Positions 1 through 8,763 are shown, numbered from the stretch's first letter. The stretch is DNA of 64,000 nucleotides from Comamonadaceae bacterium (GCA_947454955.1 CANGLW010000004.1:62001-126000), one strand, 5' to 3'. The notes: generated by a model not told the origin, from the sequence alone. Numbers and translations are program-made.

Positions 1-743
1 CTTGAGGTGAGCGAGGCCGAGCCGCCGAACCACGGCGCCATGTTGTCCCCCAACACGTATTTGGAAATCACGCCGGCTTCAAGCACACGGGTGGTGCCGT
101 TCAAGCGGCCAATGGTGCCGGTGGGCTCCAGGGTGTAGCAGCCTTCAATTTGGCCAGCCGCCAAAGCAGCCACGTGCTGACCGATGGGCAACTCCACCAC
201 GGTGCAGCCGGTGGCGCCGCCGCGCTCCAAAATGGTTTTGGCAAGGGTCAAATTTTGAATGCCGGGGCCGCAACCGATGCGCTTGCCCTTGAGGTCAGCC
301 ATGACCTTGGCGGTGCTGGTGACGGGCACCAACATCTCGTCCAACACGTTCTTCACATTGCTGGGGTTGGAGCAGAAAATTTTGAAGGTGCCAGGTGCGG
401 CCAGTTCGCCAATGGCGATGTTGGCTGAGCCCGTGCCGTTGGCACTGCCGTCGGTGCGGTCGGCCAACATGGCTTCCATGATCTGCTGAGCGCCGGCGTA
501 ACGCTGCACTTCCACGTTCACGCCCGCCTCTTTGAAGTAACCCAATTCAATGGCGGCGTAAAAGGGCAAGCCGGCTGCAATCGGCCAGTAACCGATGCGA
601 ATTTTCGGGCCACTTTGGGCCAGCACTGCAGGTGCACCCAACACGCTTGTGGCCACGCCGACCGCGCCAGCTTTGAGCAGCTGGCGACGTGTGGCGCTGG
701 TAGAGGTGAGGTCGGTGGTCGATATGGTTGGTTTTGAGGTCAT
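1..743 (-). CDS. ABC transporter substrate-binding protein, NMT1/SsuA type (C-terminus cut by window edge)
   Basis: About 247 residues are visible; the C-terminus lies beyond the left edge. The start is the ATG whose reverse complement ends at 743, preceded by an AGGAG-type ribosome site near 748-753. The N-terminus carries a twin-arginine-like signal (TRRQLLKAG near residue 18) and an APAVLAQ cleavage region, so the protein should be periplasmic. The mature part begins IRIGYWPIAAGLPFYAAIELGYF, typical of nitrate/taurine/urea-region binding proteins. It lies 17 bp downstream of the allophanate hydrolase gene in the same direction, which suggests import of a urea-like or other nitrogen compound. 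That substrate is an inference. The rest of the transporter would be to the left. Confidence 0.8.
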   Translation of the reverse strand, partial: MTSKPTISTTDLTSTSATRRQLLKAGAVGVATSVLGAPAVLAQSGPKIRIGYWPIAAGLPFYAAIELGYFKEAGVNVEVQRYAGAQQIMEAMLADRTDGSANGTGSANIAIGELAAPGTFKIFCSNPSNVKNVLDEMLVPVTSTAKVMADLKGKRIGCGPGIQNLTLAKTILERGGATGCTVVELPIGQHVAALAAGQIEGCYTLEPTGTIGRLNGTTRVLEAGVISKYVLGDNMAPWFGGSASLTS

Positions 744-760
744 CACGGGCTCCTAAAAAA

Positions 761-2458
761 TCAAGGTTGAAGGTGGTTGATGTAGGCGCGCCAGCCGCCA
801 AAGCGGCTGATGTCTTTGGCGCCCAAAGTGGCTTGCGCTTCGCACAAGAAACCTTGCACGCTTTGGCCGTCGTCGAGTTGCAAACTGCCGATACCCAAGG
901 GCGCAGGAATGAGGGCCACAAAGGTGCCGAAATGAGCGGCAGACATTTCCCAAATTTCCAGCGCTACCGGCACGCCCTGGCCTTTGGCCACGCGCAACAA
1001 GCCAGGCTTGGGGGGTTGGGTGTTGCCCAGGGCGAACAACAAATAATCGGGCGCGGTGCGGGCCTCGCCCACAAAGCGTGCATGGCGTTCGGTGAGTTGT
1101 TGGTGCAGTGGCATGCCACGCAAATGCGCACCCACCACCGCCACACGCACCCAGGCTTGGGTGGTCAATCCTTCGATGGCTTCAGGCTCAGGCAAAGGCA
1201 AACCGGTGGCGCCTTGGGTCATGTCGCTGGCATGGTGAAAACGCTGGCCCAATTCAGCCAACTGCCAATCACTGCCGCAAGGGCCAATTAAGGTCACCCC
1301 AAATGGCAAGCCGTCGGGGCGGATGCTGCTGGGCACCGAGAGGGCCGCGTAGTCCAGCAGGTTCACAAAGTTGGTGTACGCGCCCAGGTTGCGGTTGAGC
1401 ACAACCGGGTTGGCCTGCATGTCGGCGATGGTGTAGTGCGTGGGTGCGGTGGGCACCAGCATCACGTCCATCTCGCACCACATGGGCAGCACCTGCTGGG
1501 CCAGGGCTTTGAGCTCGGTTTGTGCTGCGTACACCTGCCCTGCCGTGTAGCTGCGACCTTTGGCAATGATGCTGCGCACAGGCTCGATGACCTGGTCTTC
1601 GTGCGCATCAAAAAATTCAGCAATGGCTGTGTAACGCTCGGCCACCAAAGCGCTTTCGTAAAGCAGCGCAGCAATTTTTTCCAGCGGCTCGTAGTCGATG
1701 GTGACGCGCTCGCCACCGAGCGCTTCGAGCTTTTCAATGGCCAAGTCAAACGCGGCCTGGCTGTGGCCGTCGCCATCGAAATACAAACGCGAAGGCACGC
1801 CGAATTTGAATGCGCGCGGCAAAGGCGAGGTGTGGAGTGGCAAGGGGCGCGAGTAAGGATCTTGCGCGTCATAGCCCATGGCTTGTGCCAACACCTTGGC
1901 AGCGGTAGCCACCGTGCGTGCAAAGATCGACACGCAGTCCACGCTTTGTGCGGCAGGCACCACGCCAAGCGCGCTGATGAGCCCTTTGCTGGGCTTGAGG
2001 CCCACGATGTTGTTGAGGCCCGCAGGCACACGGCCCGAGCCTGCGGTGTCGGTGCCCAGGGCAAAGTCCACCTCGCCACGCGCCACGGCCACGGCCGAGC
2101 CTGCGCTTGAGCCGCCTGACACATACGCCGGGTTGAACGCATTGGGCACCGCACCATAAGGTGAGCGCGTGCCGTTCAAACCACAGGCGAATTGGTCAAG
2201 GTTGGTTTTGCCTTGCAGGGCCGCACCGGCTTGGAGCAACCGCTGCACCACCGTGGCATGCGCCTTGGGTGTGTAGGCGAAAGCAGGGCAAGCTGCGGTG
2301 GTGGGCACACCTTGCACATCAATATTGTCTTTGACCACAAAGCGCAAACCACCCAGGGGCAGGCCATCGGGGCTGGTGGGCGAGACGCGCAGGGGCGCAT
2401 CGAACCGCGTGATCCACGCTGCATCACATGCACCAACATCGGTTTGCGAACGCACCAT
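761..2458 (-). CDS. atzF: Allophanate hydrolase (amidase signature family)
   Basis: A 565-residue protein of the amidase signature family. It should hydrolyse allophanate to ammonia and carbon dioxide, the second step of ATP-dependent urea breakdown. The Ser-cisSer-Lys triad is visible: Lys43 in FVVKDNID, the GGSSAGS motif near 115-121, and nucleophile Ser141 in TDTAGSGRVPA. The region after about residue 440 (HLRGMPLHQQLTERHARFV and the later SAAHFGTFVALIPAPLGIGS) matches the small C-terminal domain specific to AtzF-type enzymes and absent from plain amidases. It is followed by an ABC receptor gene. No urea carboxylase is seen in the window, so its partner is either elsewhere or past the left edge. 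Confidence 0.9.
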   Translation of the reverse strand: MVRSQTDVGACDAAWITRFDAPLRVSPTSPDGLPLGGLRFVVKDNIDVQGVPTTAACPAFAYTPKAHATVVQRLLQAGAALQGKTNLDQFACGLNGTRSPYGAVPNAFNPAYVSGGSSAGSAVAVARGEVDFALGTDTAGSGRVPAGLNNIVGLKPSKGLISALGVVPAAQSVDCVSIFARTVATAAKVLAQAMGYDAQDPYSRPLPLHTSPLPRAFKFGVPSRLYFDGDGHSQAAFDLAIEKLEALGGERVTIDYEPLEKIAALLYESALVAERYTAIAEFFDAHEDQVIEPVRSIIAKGRSYTAGQVYAAQTELKALAQQVLPMWCEMDVMLVPTAPTHYTIADMQANPVVLNRNLGAYTNFVNLLDYAALSVPSSIRPDGLPFGVTLIGPCGSDWQLAELGQRFHHASDMTQGATGLPLPEPEAIEGLTTQAWVRVAVVGAHLRGMPLHQQLTERHARFVGEARTAPDYLLFALGNTQPPKPGLLRVAKGQGVPVALEIWEMSAAHFGTFVALIPAPLGIGSLQLDDGQSVQGFLCEAQATLGAKDISRFGGWRAYINHLQP

Positions 2459-2559
2459 TTTGAAACATCCTGTTCATGGGTCTTGTGCCCATACAGGGTG
2501 CATCGCAAGGTGTGTGCCAAGCCAAGACGCTGCCGCGCAGGCTTGGGGTGAAAAGTGTT

Positions 2560-3381
2560 TTAACGCGCGGCTTTGGCCCGCTCGTAAAGCGGCAACACCT
2601 TGTCGAGATTGCGCTCTATTTGGTCGATGCGCGTACGGCCTGAGGGGTGGGTGGACAACCACTGCGGTGGCGCGTCTTTGTTCGACGCGCTCATCTTTTC
2701 CCACAAGCTCACGCCAGCGCGCGGGTCAAAGCCAGCGCGAGCGGCGAGCTCCATACCCACCAGGTCAGCCTCGGTTTCGTCTTCGCGGCTGAACTCCAGG
2801 CTGAGCAAGTTGGCACCACCGCGGGCAATGCTGTCGGTGATGCGCGGGTCAATGCCAAAAATGCTGGCGGCCAGCACGCCACCGATGCGCGCAGCCCCCT
2901 GGGTGACGGTGGTTTTGCCCATGCGTTCACGCGCGTGCTCACGCAAAGCGTGCGCCACCTCGTGGCCCATGACCATGGCGACCTCGTCGTCGCTGAGCTG
3001 CAGTTGGTCCAAGATGCCGGTGTAAAACGCGATCTTGCCCCCAGGCATGCAAAACGCGTTGATCTGTTTAGAGCCAATCAGGTTGACTTCCCACTTCCAA
3101 TTTTTGGCGCGTGGGTTCCATTCCAAAGCATGGGGAATGATCTTGTTGGCGATTTGGCGCAGCCGCACCACCTGCGGGTGGTTGGGTTGGCCCAGGGCGT
3201 TCTTCTTATCAGCCTGGGTGAGCAACTGCAGGTACTGCTGCTTGGCCTGTTGCTCCACATCATCCGCAGGCACCAGCTGGCTGAACTTGGACGCCTCGCC
3301 CACCTCCACGCCCTCGCGCGCCTGCACAACCGGCAGGGCAAGAGCACACATCAGGGCGGTAAGGCAGCAGCGTTTGAACAT
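2560..3381 (-). CDS. M48 family metalloprotease, secreted
   Basis: The reading frame is open to 3462, but the ATG at 3381 is chosen because it begins a clear signal peptide (MFKRCCLTALMCALALPVVQA). The 273-residue product has the zinc motif HEVAH at about 140-144 and a downstream EDETEAD segment that supplies the third zinc ligand. It is therefore a peptidase of the Oma1/BepA-like M48 group acting in the periplasm or at the outer membrane, probably in envelope protein quality control. There is no TPR extension, so it is the short form of the family. It stands alone, divergent from the ampG-like gene. The 100 bases between it and atzF hold no recognised feature. Confidence 0.87.
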   Translation of the reverse strand: MFKRCCLTALMCALALPVVQAREGVEVGEASKFSQLVPADDVEQQAKQQYLQLLTQADKKNALGQPNHPQVVRLRQIANKIIPHALEWNPRAKNWKWEVNLIGSKQINAFCMPGGKIAFYTGILDQLQLSDDEVAMVMGHEVAHALREHARERMGKTTVTQGAARIGGVLAASIFGIDPRITDSIARGGANLLSLEFSREDETEADLVGMELAARAGFDPRAGVSLWEKMSASNKDAPPQWLSTHPSGRTRIDQIERNLDKVLPLYERAKAAR

Positions 3382-3489
3382 CCGAAAATCATAAGGCCAG
3401 CGCACCAAGTCTGCACAGCAAAAGGGTGTTGGGCGGAATGGTGCGTCATGGCACCTCATCACAGCTCATCGCCCGATTTATGATGCGGC

Positions 3490-4827
3490 ATGCCTCAGAA
3501 CTCGCCAGCAGCCAGCCCGCCAGCGCCCATGCCACCGCGGCCCACCTGGCTCCAGACGCTGAAGGTGTACCAGGAGAGCGCCACCCTGCGCATGTTGCTG
3601 CTGGGTTTCTCAGCGGGTCTGCCACTGCTGCTGGTCTTGGGCACCTTGAGCTTTCGACTGCGCGAAGCGGGCATCGACCGCACCACCATTGGTTACTTGA
3701 GTTGGGTGGGCCTGGCCTACGCCTTCAAATGGGCTTGGGCACCGTTGGTCGACCGCTTGCCCTTGCCCTTGCTGCAACGTTGGCTGGGTTGGCGGCGCAG
3801 TTGGTTGGTGCTCTCGCAAGTTGTGATTGCCGCAGGCCTGGCGGGCATGGGCCTGTGCGACCCGCGCGATGGTCTGGAGCCGCTGGTGTGGTGCGCACTG
3901 GTGGTGGCCTTTGGCTCGGCCACACAAGACATTGCGCTGGATGCGTTTCGCATTGAATCAGCCGGTGCCGAGCGTCAAGCCGCGCTGGCTGCGGCCTACC
4001 AAACCGGTTACCGCCTGGCCATGATTTGGGCGGGTGCTGGCGTGCTGTGGGTGGCCGCGCGTTTTGAAATGGGCAGCGGCGGCTACCAGCAAGCGGCCTG
4101 GCAAATGGCTTATTGGGTGATGGCCCTGAGCATGGCGCCAGGTTTGATCACCGTGCTGCTGAGCCCCGAACCCGCCAGACGAGAAGTCACACCCGCGCGC
4201 AACTTGGCCACGTGGCTGCGTGAGGCACTGGTCGCGCCCTTTGCCGATTTTGTGCAGCGCCACCGCTGGCAAGCCGCACTGATTCTGGGTTTGATTGCGG
4301 TCTACCGCATCAGCGATGTGGTCATGGGCATCATGGCCAACCCGTTTTATGTGGACATGGGTTACAGCAAAGACGAGGTGGCCGCGGTCACCAAGGTGTT
4401 TGGCGTCATCATGACCTTGGTGGGCGCCTTCATCGGCGGGGTGCTAGCCATGCGCCTGGGCGTGATGCGCGTGCTCATGCTCGGTGCGGTACTCAGTGCA
4501 GCCAGTAACTTGTTGTTTGCTTGGTTGGGCACACGCGGGCACGACCTGCACGCGCTGGTGTGGGTGATCTCGGCCGACAACTTGTCCAGCGGCATTGCGT
4601 CGGCTGCGTTCATTGCGTATTTGTCGAGCCTGACCAACATCCAGTACTCGGCCACGCAGTACGCGCTGTTCAGTTCCATGATGCTGCTTGCCCCCAAATG
4701 GCTGGCAGGGTTTTCAGGAAGGTTTGTGGACCTGTATGGCTACGAGCATTTCTTCATCGCCACCGCCTGCTTAGGCTTGCCTGTGCTGTTGTTGATTGCC
4801 TTGGCCAAGCGTTTCACCCATACTTGA
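3490..4827 (+). CDS. ampG: AmpG-like muropeptide permease (MFS)
   Basis: A 445-residue major facilitator with about 12 hydrophobic segments. The N-terminal region (LLLGFSAGLPLLLVLGTLSFRLREAGIDRTTIGYLSWVGL, written here only to identify the family) and the motif SATQDIALDAFRIE are characteristic of AmpG. AmpG imports anhydro-muropeptides from the periplasm for cell-wall recycling and beta-lactamase signalling. A proline-rich stretch (residues 6-18) precedes the first membrane segment. It is divergent from the M48 protease and followed 5 bp later by a response regulator gene in the same direction. No ampC or ampR is nearby, so a resistance role is not indicated by context. Confidence 0.85.
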   Translation: MPQNSPAASPPAPMPPRPTWLQTLKVYQESATLRMLLLGFSAGLPLLLVLGTLSFRLREAGIDRTTIGYLSWVGLAYAFKWAWAPLVDRLPLPLLQRWLGWRRSWLVLSQVVIAAGLAGMGLCDPRDGLEPLVWCALVVAFGSATQDIALDAFRIESAGAERQAALAAAYQTGYRLAMIWAGAGVLWVAARFEMGSGGYQQAAWQMAYWVMALSMAPGLITVLLSPEPARREVTPARNLATWLREALVAPFADFVQRHRWQAALILGLIAVYRISDVVMGIMANPFYVDMGYSKDEVAAVTKVFGVIMTLVGAFIGGVLAMRLGVMRVLMLGAVLSAASNLLFAWLGTRGHDLHALVWVISADNLSSGIASAAFIAYLSSLTNIQYSATQYALFSSMMLLAPKWLAGFSGRFVDLYGYEHFFIATACLGLPVLLLIALAKRFTHT

Positions 4828-4832
4828 GCTTC

Positions 4833-5213
4833 ATGCCCAACAAAAAAACCGTTCTGTGCGTCGACGACAACGCAGCCAACCTGCGCTTGCTCGAAGGCAT
4901 GTTCAAGATGCGTAGCCATCTGCAGGTGCTCAGCGCGGCCACCCCTGAAGAAGGCTTGGAGCTGGCCCTGGCGCATCACCCTGATTTGATTTTGCTCGAC
5001 ATCTCCATGCCGCGCCTGGACGGCTACGAGGTGCTCTCGCGTCTGCGGCAGCACGCCACACTGACGAACACGCCCATCGTGGCGGTCACGGCCAAAGCTC
5101 AATTGCTTGACCGCATGAAAGGTTTGGCCTTGGGTTTCAACGACTACGTGACCAAACCCATCGACGTTCAGAGCCTGCTGAACAAAGTCGATAGCCTTCT
5201 GTCACCCGACTGA
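4833..5213 (+). CDS. Single-domain response regulator (CheY-like)
   Basis: A 126-residue stand-alone receiver domain. The start is the ATG at 4833, five bases after the ampG stop; the longer upstream frame overlaps ampG and is not used. The acidic pair Asp11-Asp12, phospho-acceptor Asp56 (LILLDISMP) and Lys108 (VTKPI) are all present, so it should be phosphorylated. There is no output domain, so it probably acts by protein-protein contact, in phosphorelay or chemotaxis-like signalling. No histidine kinase is adjacent, so its partner cannot be named. DivK/CheY-like proteins of this layout are common as orphans. Confidence 0.88.
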   Translation: MPNKKTVLCVDDNAANLRLLEGMFKMRSHLQVLSAATPEEGLELALAHHPDLILLDISMPRLDGYEVLSRLRQHATLTNTPIVAVTAKAQLLDRMKGLALGFNDYVTKPIDVQSLLNKVDSLLSPD

Positions 5214-5443
5214 GCCTTCTCGAGTCTCATTGACGCTTCTTGGGTTCTCTTAGACCCTGGATTCACCTAGGTGCCCCATATTCATGGGATGCGCCTCAGG
5301 GGGGTCGCTTTTACAGTCGATACCTGTCACACATCAAGGTGCTCAGGGTCAGAGTGGTTCACACCGCCATGCGCACAAGTTCCAACGACGTTCCTTCGGG
5401 AACACTTCACAAGCCACCTCAGCAATGGGGTGGCTTCTTTTTT
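5214..5443 (+). ncRNA. Possible structured RNA ahead of a terminator (uncertain)
   Basis: This 230-base non-coding stretch is less GC-biased than its neighbours and contains several small hairpins: CCCAT/ATGGG at 5275-5288, GTTCC-TTCG-GGAAC near 5389-5402, and a terminator at its 3' end. A structured leader followed by a terminator could be a small RNA or simply the response regulator's 3' UTR. I do not recognise an Rfam family in it (6S, SRP, RNase P and tmRNA were considered and do not fit). A frame of 87 residues crosses the region but looks non-coding. Confidence 0.3.
5411..5443 (+). terminator. Rho-independent terminator
   Basis: An 8-bp stem AAGCCACC (5411-5418) / GGTGGCTT (5429-5436) with a 10-base loop is followed by a T-rich run. 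It would end transcripts from the ampG/response-regulator unit or from the structured RNA upstream, 57 bases before the nitronate monooxygenase start. Confidence 0.85.
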
Positions 5444-5499
5444 TGTTCGTGCTGCTCTGAGGTGCTGCACGGTAGCGCCCATGCAGCGACAATGCGCCC

Positions 5500-6525
5500 A
5501 TGAGCACCTTACACACCCGTTTCACGCGCGCATGGGGTTTGCGCACACCCATTGCACTAGCGCCCATGGCCATGGCCAGCGGTGGCACCCTGGCAGCAGC
5601 TTGCGCACACGCCGGTGCCTTGGGCCTGGTGGGTGGCGGCTATGGCGACCTGACCTGGACGCAACGCGAATTCCAGCTTGCTCTTGGTTTGATAGCGCCC
5701 AAAGACCGTGGACGCTTGGGTTTGGGCTTCATCACCTGGAAACTCGATGAGAACGCCAGTGCCTTGGACTGGGCACTGAGCTTGCCCGAAGGGGATCGGC
5801 CGCGTACCGTCATGCTGTCCTTTGGCGACCCGCGACCCTTTGCGTCGCGTATTGCGCAAAGTGGTGCGAAACTGATGTGCCAAGTGCAAGGGCTGGCGCA
5901 AATCGACCAGGCGTTAGAAGCCGGGGCCTCGGTCATCATCGCCCAAGGTGGTGAGGCAGGTGGGCATGGTGCCTCAGCGCTTGAGGGCCGCGCCACCTTC
6001 ACCCTGGTGCCGGAAATTGCGGACCACCTCGCGCGACACGCGCCCGACACCTTGCTGCTCGCTGCCGGCGGGGTGACCGATGGTCGCGGCTTGGCCGCAG
6101 CGCTGACGCTCGGCGCTGATGGCGCGCTGGTGGGCTCGCGCTTGTGGGCCAGCCAGGAAAGCCTGGCCGCACCTGGCGCCATCACCGCAGCCCTGGCAGC
6201 GGGTGGCGATGACACCGCACGCAGCAGCGTGTTCGATGTGCTGCGCCGCATGAACTGGCCTGCACCCTACAACTTTCGCGCCCTGCGCAACACATTGCAC
6301 CGGCAATGGGAACAGCGTGTGGACGAGTTACGCGCCAACCCCGATGACGCGCGTGCCGAGTTTGATGTGGCCTTGGCTGCAGGCGACTTCAGCCGTGCGC
6401 ATGTGACGGTAGGCGAAGGCGTGGGGCTGATGCGTGATGCGCCAGCTGCTGCTGAGTTGGTGCAACGCATGACGCGCGAGGCACGCGCTGCACTCACACA
6501 AAAAGCGGCCCTACTTGGTCCGTGA
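5500..6525 (+). CDS. Nitronate monooxygenase / NPD family flavoprotein
   Basis: A 341-residue TIM-barrel flavoprotein of the 2-nitropropane dioxygenase family. It would use FMN and oxygen to oxidise alkyl nitronates. The family signature is visible: an N-terminal IALAPMAMASGGTLAAA segment, AGASVIIAQGGEAGGHG near residues 141-157, and an AAGGVTDGRGLAAALTLGADGALVGSR phosphate-binding region in the second half. It begins 57 bases after a terminator, so it likely has its own promoter, and it is convergent with waaF. Some family members are enoyl-ACP reductases (FabK) or 2-nitropropane oxidases, so the substrate is not certain. Confidence 0.85.
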   Translation: MSTLHTRFTRAWGLRTPIALAPMAMASGGTLAAACAHAGALGLVGGGYGDLTWTQREFQLALGLIAPKDRGRLGLGFITWKLDENASALDWALSLPEGDRPRTVMLSFGDPRPFASRIAQSGAKLMCQVQGLAQIDQALEAGASVIIAQGGEAGGHGASALEGRATFTLVPEIADHLARHAPDTLLLAAGGVTDGRGLAAALTLGADGALVGSRLWASQESLAAPGAITAALAAGGDDTARSSVFDVLRRMNWPAPYNFRALRNTLHRQWEQRVDELRANPDDARAEFDVALAAGDFSRAHVTVGEGVGLMRDAPAAAELVQRMTREARAALTQKAALLGP

Positions 6526-6540
6526 TTTTTGGGATGAGTG

Positions 6541-7572
6541 TCAACCCAGCGCGGCCAACACACGCTGCGGCGTGATGTCGTTCAAGCAACGCAGATGGCC
6601 CAGCGGGCACTCGCGCTCGAAGCATGGCGCGCAGTCCAGCGCAGGCTGGTAAGCTGGGTCGTTTTTCAACCAGATCACAGTGGCCGCATCACTCAGTGGC
6701 GGTGTGTGTTCGGGGCTGGACGAGCCAAACACCGCGACCTGCTTCACATGCAAAGCGGCAGCCACGTGCATCAGGCCAGTGTCGTTGCTCACCACCTGGC
6801 GCGCACCAGCAATCAGGGCCATGGCCTCGTCCAAGCTGGTGCTGCCCGCCAGGTTCAACAGTCGCGCGCCTTCAGGCACTTGAGCTGCGGATGCAATCTC
6901 GTTGCAAATCTCAGCCTCTTTGCCAGAACCGAGTAAAAGCGCCGCAGATACTGATGTTGCTGCTTCGTTATTTGTAGCGCCCAACAAACTCGACGCCAAA
7001 GCAGCAAAGTGCGATGTGGGCCAGCGTTTGGCCGGGCCGTACTCAGCGCCAGGTACCATCACCACGTACGACTGTGCTGCCAAGCCGAGCTTCTTGAACA
7101 CCTGCGCGATGGCTGCTTGCGGCACCTGAAGCTTGGGCACGTCTTGCGCCACATCTGCCGCGCCACTGAGGTCCGAGTAAAACGCCACCATGGGCGGGCG
7201 GTTCTTGGGGTTTTTCAGGCGGTGCGTCAGCAAGCCCACGCGCGACTCACCGAGGTAACCCACGCGTTTGGGAATATCAGCCAGCCAAGGCAGCAAAGCG
7301 CTTTTGATGGAATTGGGCAGCACATACGCGCAGTCATACCGCCCTTGCATTTGCCGCGCGATGCTACGCCGCGCTTTGAACTGCAAGCCGCCGTGGGCAA
7401 AGGGGAATTCAATCACCTCGTCCACACAGGCCATGGCGCGGTACACCGGCGCCACCCAAGGCAAAGCACCCACCGTGAGTTTCTCGCCACGCGCATGCAA
7501 ACGCCGCATCAGCGGCTCGGTCATGACGGCGTCACCGATCCACTGCGGGGCAATGACCAGGCTGGACGTCAT
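6541..7572 (-). CDS. waaF: ADP-heptose:LPS heptosyltransferase II
   Basis: A 343-residue glycosyltransferase family 9 enzyme that adds the second heptose to the inner core of lipopolysaccharide at the cytoplasmic face of the inner membrane. The N-terminus (MTSSLVIAPQWIGDAVM) and VPGAEYGPAKRWP and SNDTGLMHVAAAL motifs are typical of WaaF. Residues about 193-209 (GATNNEAATSVSAALLL) are encoded by an AT-rich patch (6932-6982) absent from a canonical WaaF and look like a repeat insertion that kept the frame. A 25-base palindrome sits just upstream of the start, and no clear ribosome site is visible. It is last in the ilvE/zinc-finger/waaF run. Confidence 0.92.
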   Translation of the reverse strand: MTSSLVIAPQWIGDAVMTEPLMRRLHARGEKLTVGALPWVAPVYRAMACVDEVIEFPFAHGGLQFKARRSIARQMQGRYDCAYVLPNSIKSALLPWLADIPKRVGYLGESRVGLLTHRLKNPKNRPPMVAFYSDLSGAADVAQDVPKLQVPQAAIAQVFKKLGLAAQSYVVMVPGAEYGPAKRWPTSHFAALASSLLGATNNEAATSVSAALLLGSGKEAEICNEIASAAQVPEGARLLNLAGSTSLDEAMALIAGARQVVSNDTGLMHVAAALHVKQVAVFGSSSPEHTPPLSDAATVIWLKNDPAYQPALDCAPCFERECPLGHLRCLNDITPQRVLAALG

Positions 7573-7579
7573 GGTTCAG

Positions 7580-7604
7580 TTAATTGGGGTCTGACCCCAA
7601 TTAA
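7580..7604. repeat. REP-like perfect palindrome between the zinc-finger gene and waaF
   Basis: Two 12-base arms, TTAATTGGGGTC (7580-7591) and GACCCCAATTAA (7593-7604), flank a single base. The core GGGGTCnGACCCC resembles palindromes scattered in many proteobacterial genomes. There is no T-run, so it is a poor terminator. In mRNA it forms a hairpin seven bases before the waaF start. Confidence 0.8.
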
Positions 7605-7606
7605 TT

Positions 7607-7813
7607 TCAGTGGCCGGCGTGCACGTGTTCGCCGGCTTTGAGCTGGTACACCGTACCGCAGTACGGGCACTTGGCTTGGCCGGTGCGCGCCACGTCCAGG
7701 TAGACCTTGGGGTGGCTGTTCCACAGCTTCATGTCGGCCTTGGGGTTGGGGCAAAACACCCCGCCCTGGTGGTTGAGGTCCTGGCCCAGCAGTTCAACGG
7801 TTTGTTCACTCAT
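7607..7813 (-). CDS. Small zinc-finger protein (CHCC type)
   Basis: A 68-residue protein with the zf-CHCC arrangement: Cys21, His34, Cys49 and Cys52 (CPYC). The same fold is found in the mitochondrial complex I accessory subunit NDUFS6; in bacteria the function is unknown. The ATG at 7813 is preferred over an in-frame start 30 bases upstream because that would overlap the ilvE stop region. It sits 11 bases downstream of ilvE and is followed by waaF, a conserved arrangement I recall in Burkholderiales. It is probably co-transcribed with ilvE. Confidence 0.8.
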   Translation of the reverse strand: MSEQTVELLGQDLNHQGGVFCPNPKADMKLWNSHPKVYLDVARTGQAKCPYCGTVYQLKAGEHVHAGH

Positions 7814-7824
7814 GAAGCGCTCGC

Positions 7825-8763
7825 TCAAACCTTGGTCAACCAATGTGCGTACTTGGGGTTGCGACCGTTGACGATGTCGAAGAAGGCGGTCTGCACTTTT
7901 TCGGTGATTGGGCCGCGGCTACCCGAACCCAACTCAATGCGGTCGAGTTCGCGGATGGGCGTGACTTCAGCAGCCGTGCCGGTGAAGAAGGCCTCGTCGG
8001 CGATGTAGACCTCGTCGCGGGTGATGCGCTTTTGCACGATCTCCAGCCCCAAATCTTTAGCGATGTGGAACACCGTGTTGCGGGTGATGCCGTTCAAAGC
8101 GCCGGCCGACAAATCGGGCGTGTAGATCACGCCGTTTTTGATCACAAAAATATTCTCGCCCGCACCTTCAGACACAAAGCCCGAGGAGTCCAGCAACAAG
8201 GCCTCGTCGTAGCCGTCGTCGGTGGCTTCCATGTTGGCCAGAATGGAGTTGGTGTAGTTGCTCACCGCCTTGGCTTGCGTCATGGTGATGTTGACGTGGT
8301 GGCGGGTGTAGCTGCTGGTCTTCACGCGGATGCCGCGCTTCATGCCGTCTTCACCCAGGTACGCACCCCAGGCCCAAGCCGCCACCATCAAGTGGATGGT
8401 GTTGCCCTTGGGCGAGACGCCGAGTTTCTTGTCGCCAATCCAGGTCAGCGGGCGCAGATAGCCCGACTCCAAATTGTTCTCACGCACCACCGCGCACTGG
8501 GCGGCGTTGACCTCTTCTTTGCTGAAGGGGATCTGCATGCGCAAAATTTTGGCGCTGTTGAACAGTCGCTCGGTGTGCTCTTGCAAACGGAAGATGGCCG
8601 TGCCGTCGGCGGTTTTGTAAGCGCGCACGCCCTCAAACGCACCGCAACCGTAGTGCAGGGTGTGGCTCAGCACGTGGATCTTGGCGTCGCGCCAGTCCAC
8701 CATCTGGCCGTCCATCCAGATTTTGCCGTCGCGGTCAGACATCGAGGGTGGTAGGGGGCTCAT
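7825..8763 (-). CDS. ilvE: Branched-chain amino acid aminotransferase
   Basis: A 312-residue class IV PLP aminotransferase that interconverts leucine, isoleucine and valine with their 2-oxo acids, using glutamate/2-oxoglutarate. The N-terminal SMSDRDGKIWMDGQMVDW segment, HYGCGAFEGVRAY motif and the PLP lysine near Lys165 (TQAKAVSNY) followed by EALLLDSSGFVSEGAGENIF are all typical of IlvE. Length matches the family. It is the first gene of a unit with the zinc-finger gene and waaF. Confidence 0.93.
   Translation of the reverse strand: MSPLPPSMSDRDGKIWMDGQMVDWRDAKIHVLSHTLHYGCGAFEGVRAYKTADGTAIFRLQEHTERLFNSAKILRMQIPFSKEEVNAAQCAVVRENNLESGYLRPLTWIGDKKLGVSPKGNTIHLMVAAWAWGAYLGEDGMKRGIRVKTSSYTRHHVNITMTQAKAVSNYTNSILANMEATDDGYDEALLLDSSGFVSEGAGENIFVIKNGVIYTPDLSAGALNGITRNTVFHIAKDLGLEIVQKRITRDEVYIADEAFFTGTAAEVTPIRELDRIELGSGSRGPITEKVQTAFFDIVNGRNPKYAHWLTKV

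Noticed and set aside
5214-5443. 6S, SRP, RNase P or tmRNA identity of the structured stretch
   Set aside because: Length and conserved motifs of these families are not present.
5240-5503. 87-residue plus frame between the response regulator and the monooxygenase
   Set aside because: It reads through a terminator and hairpins, and the translation has no coding character.
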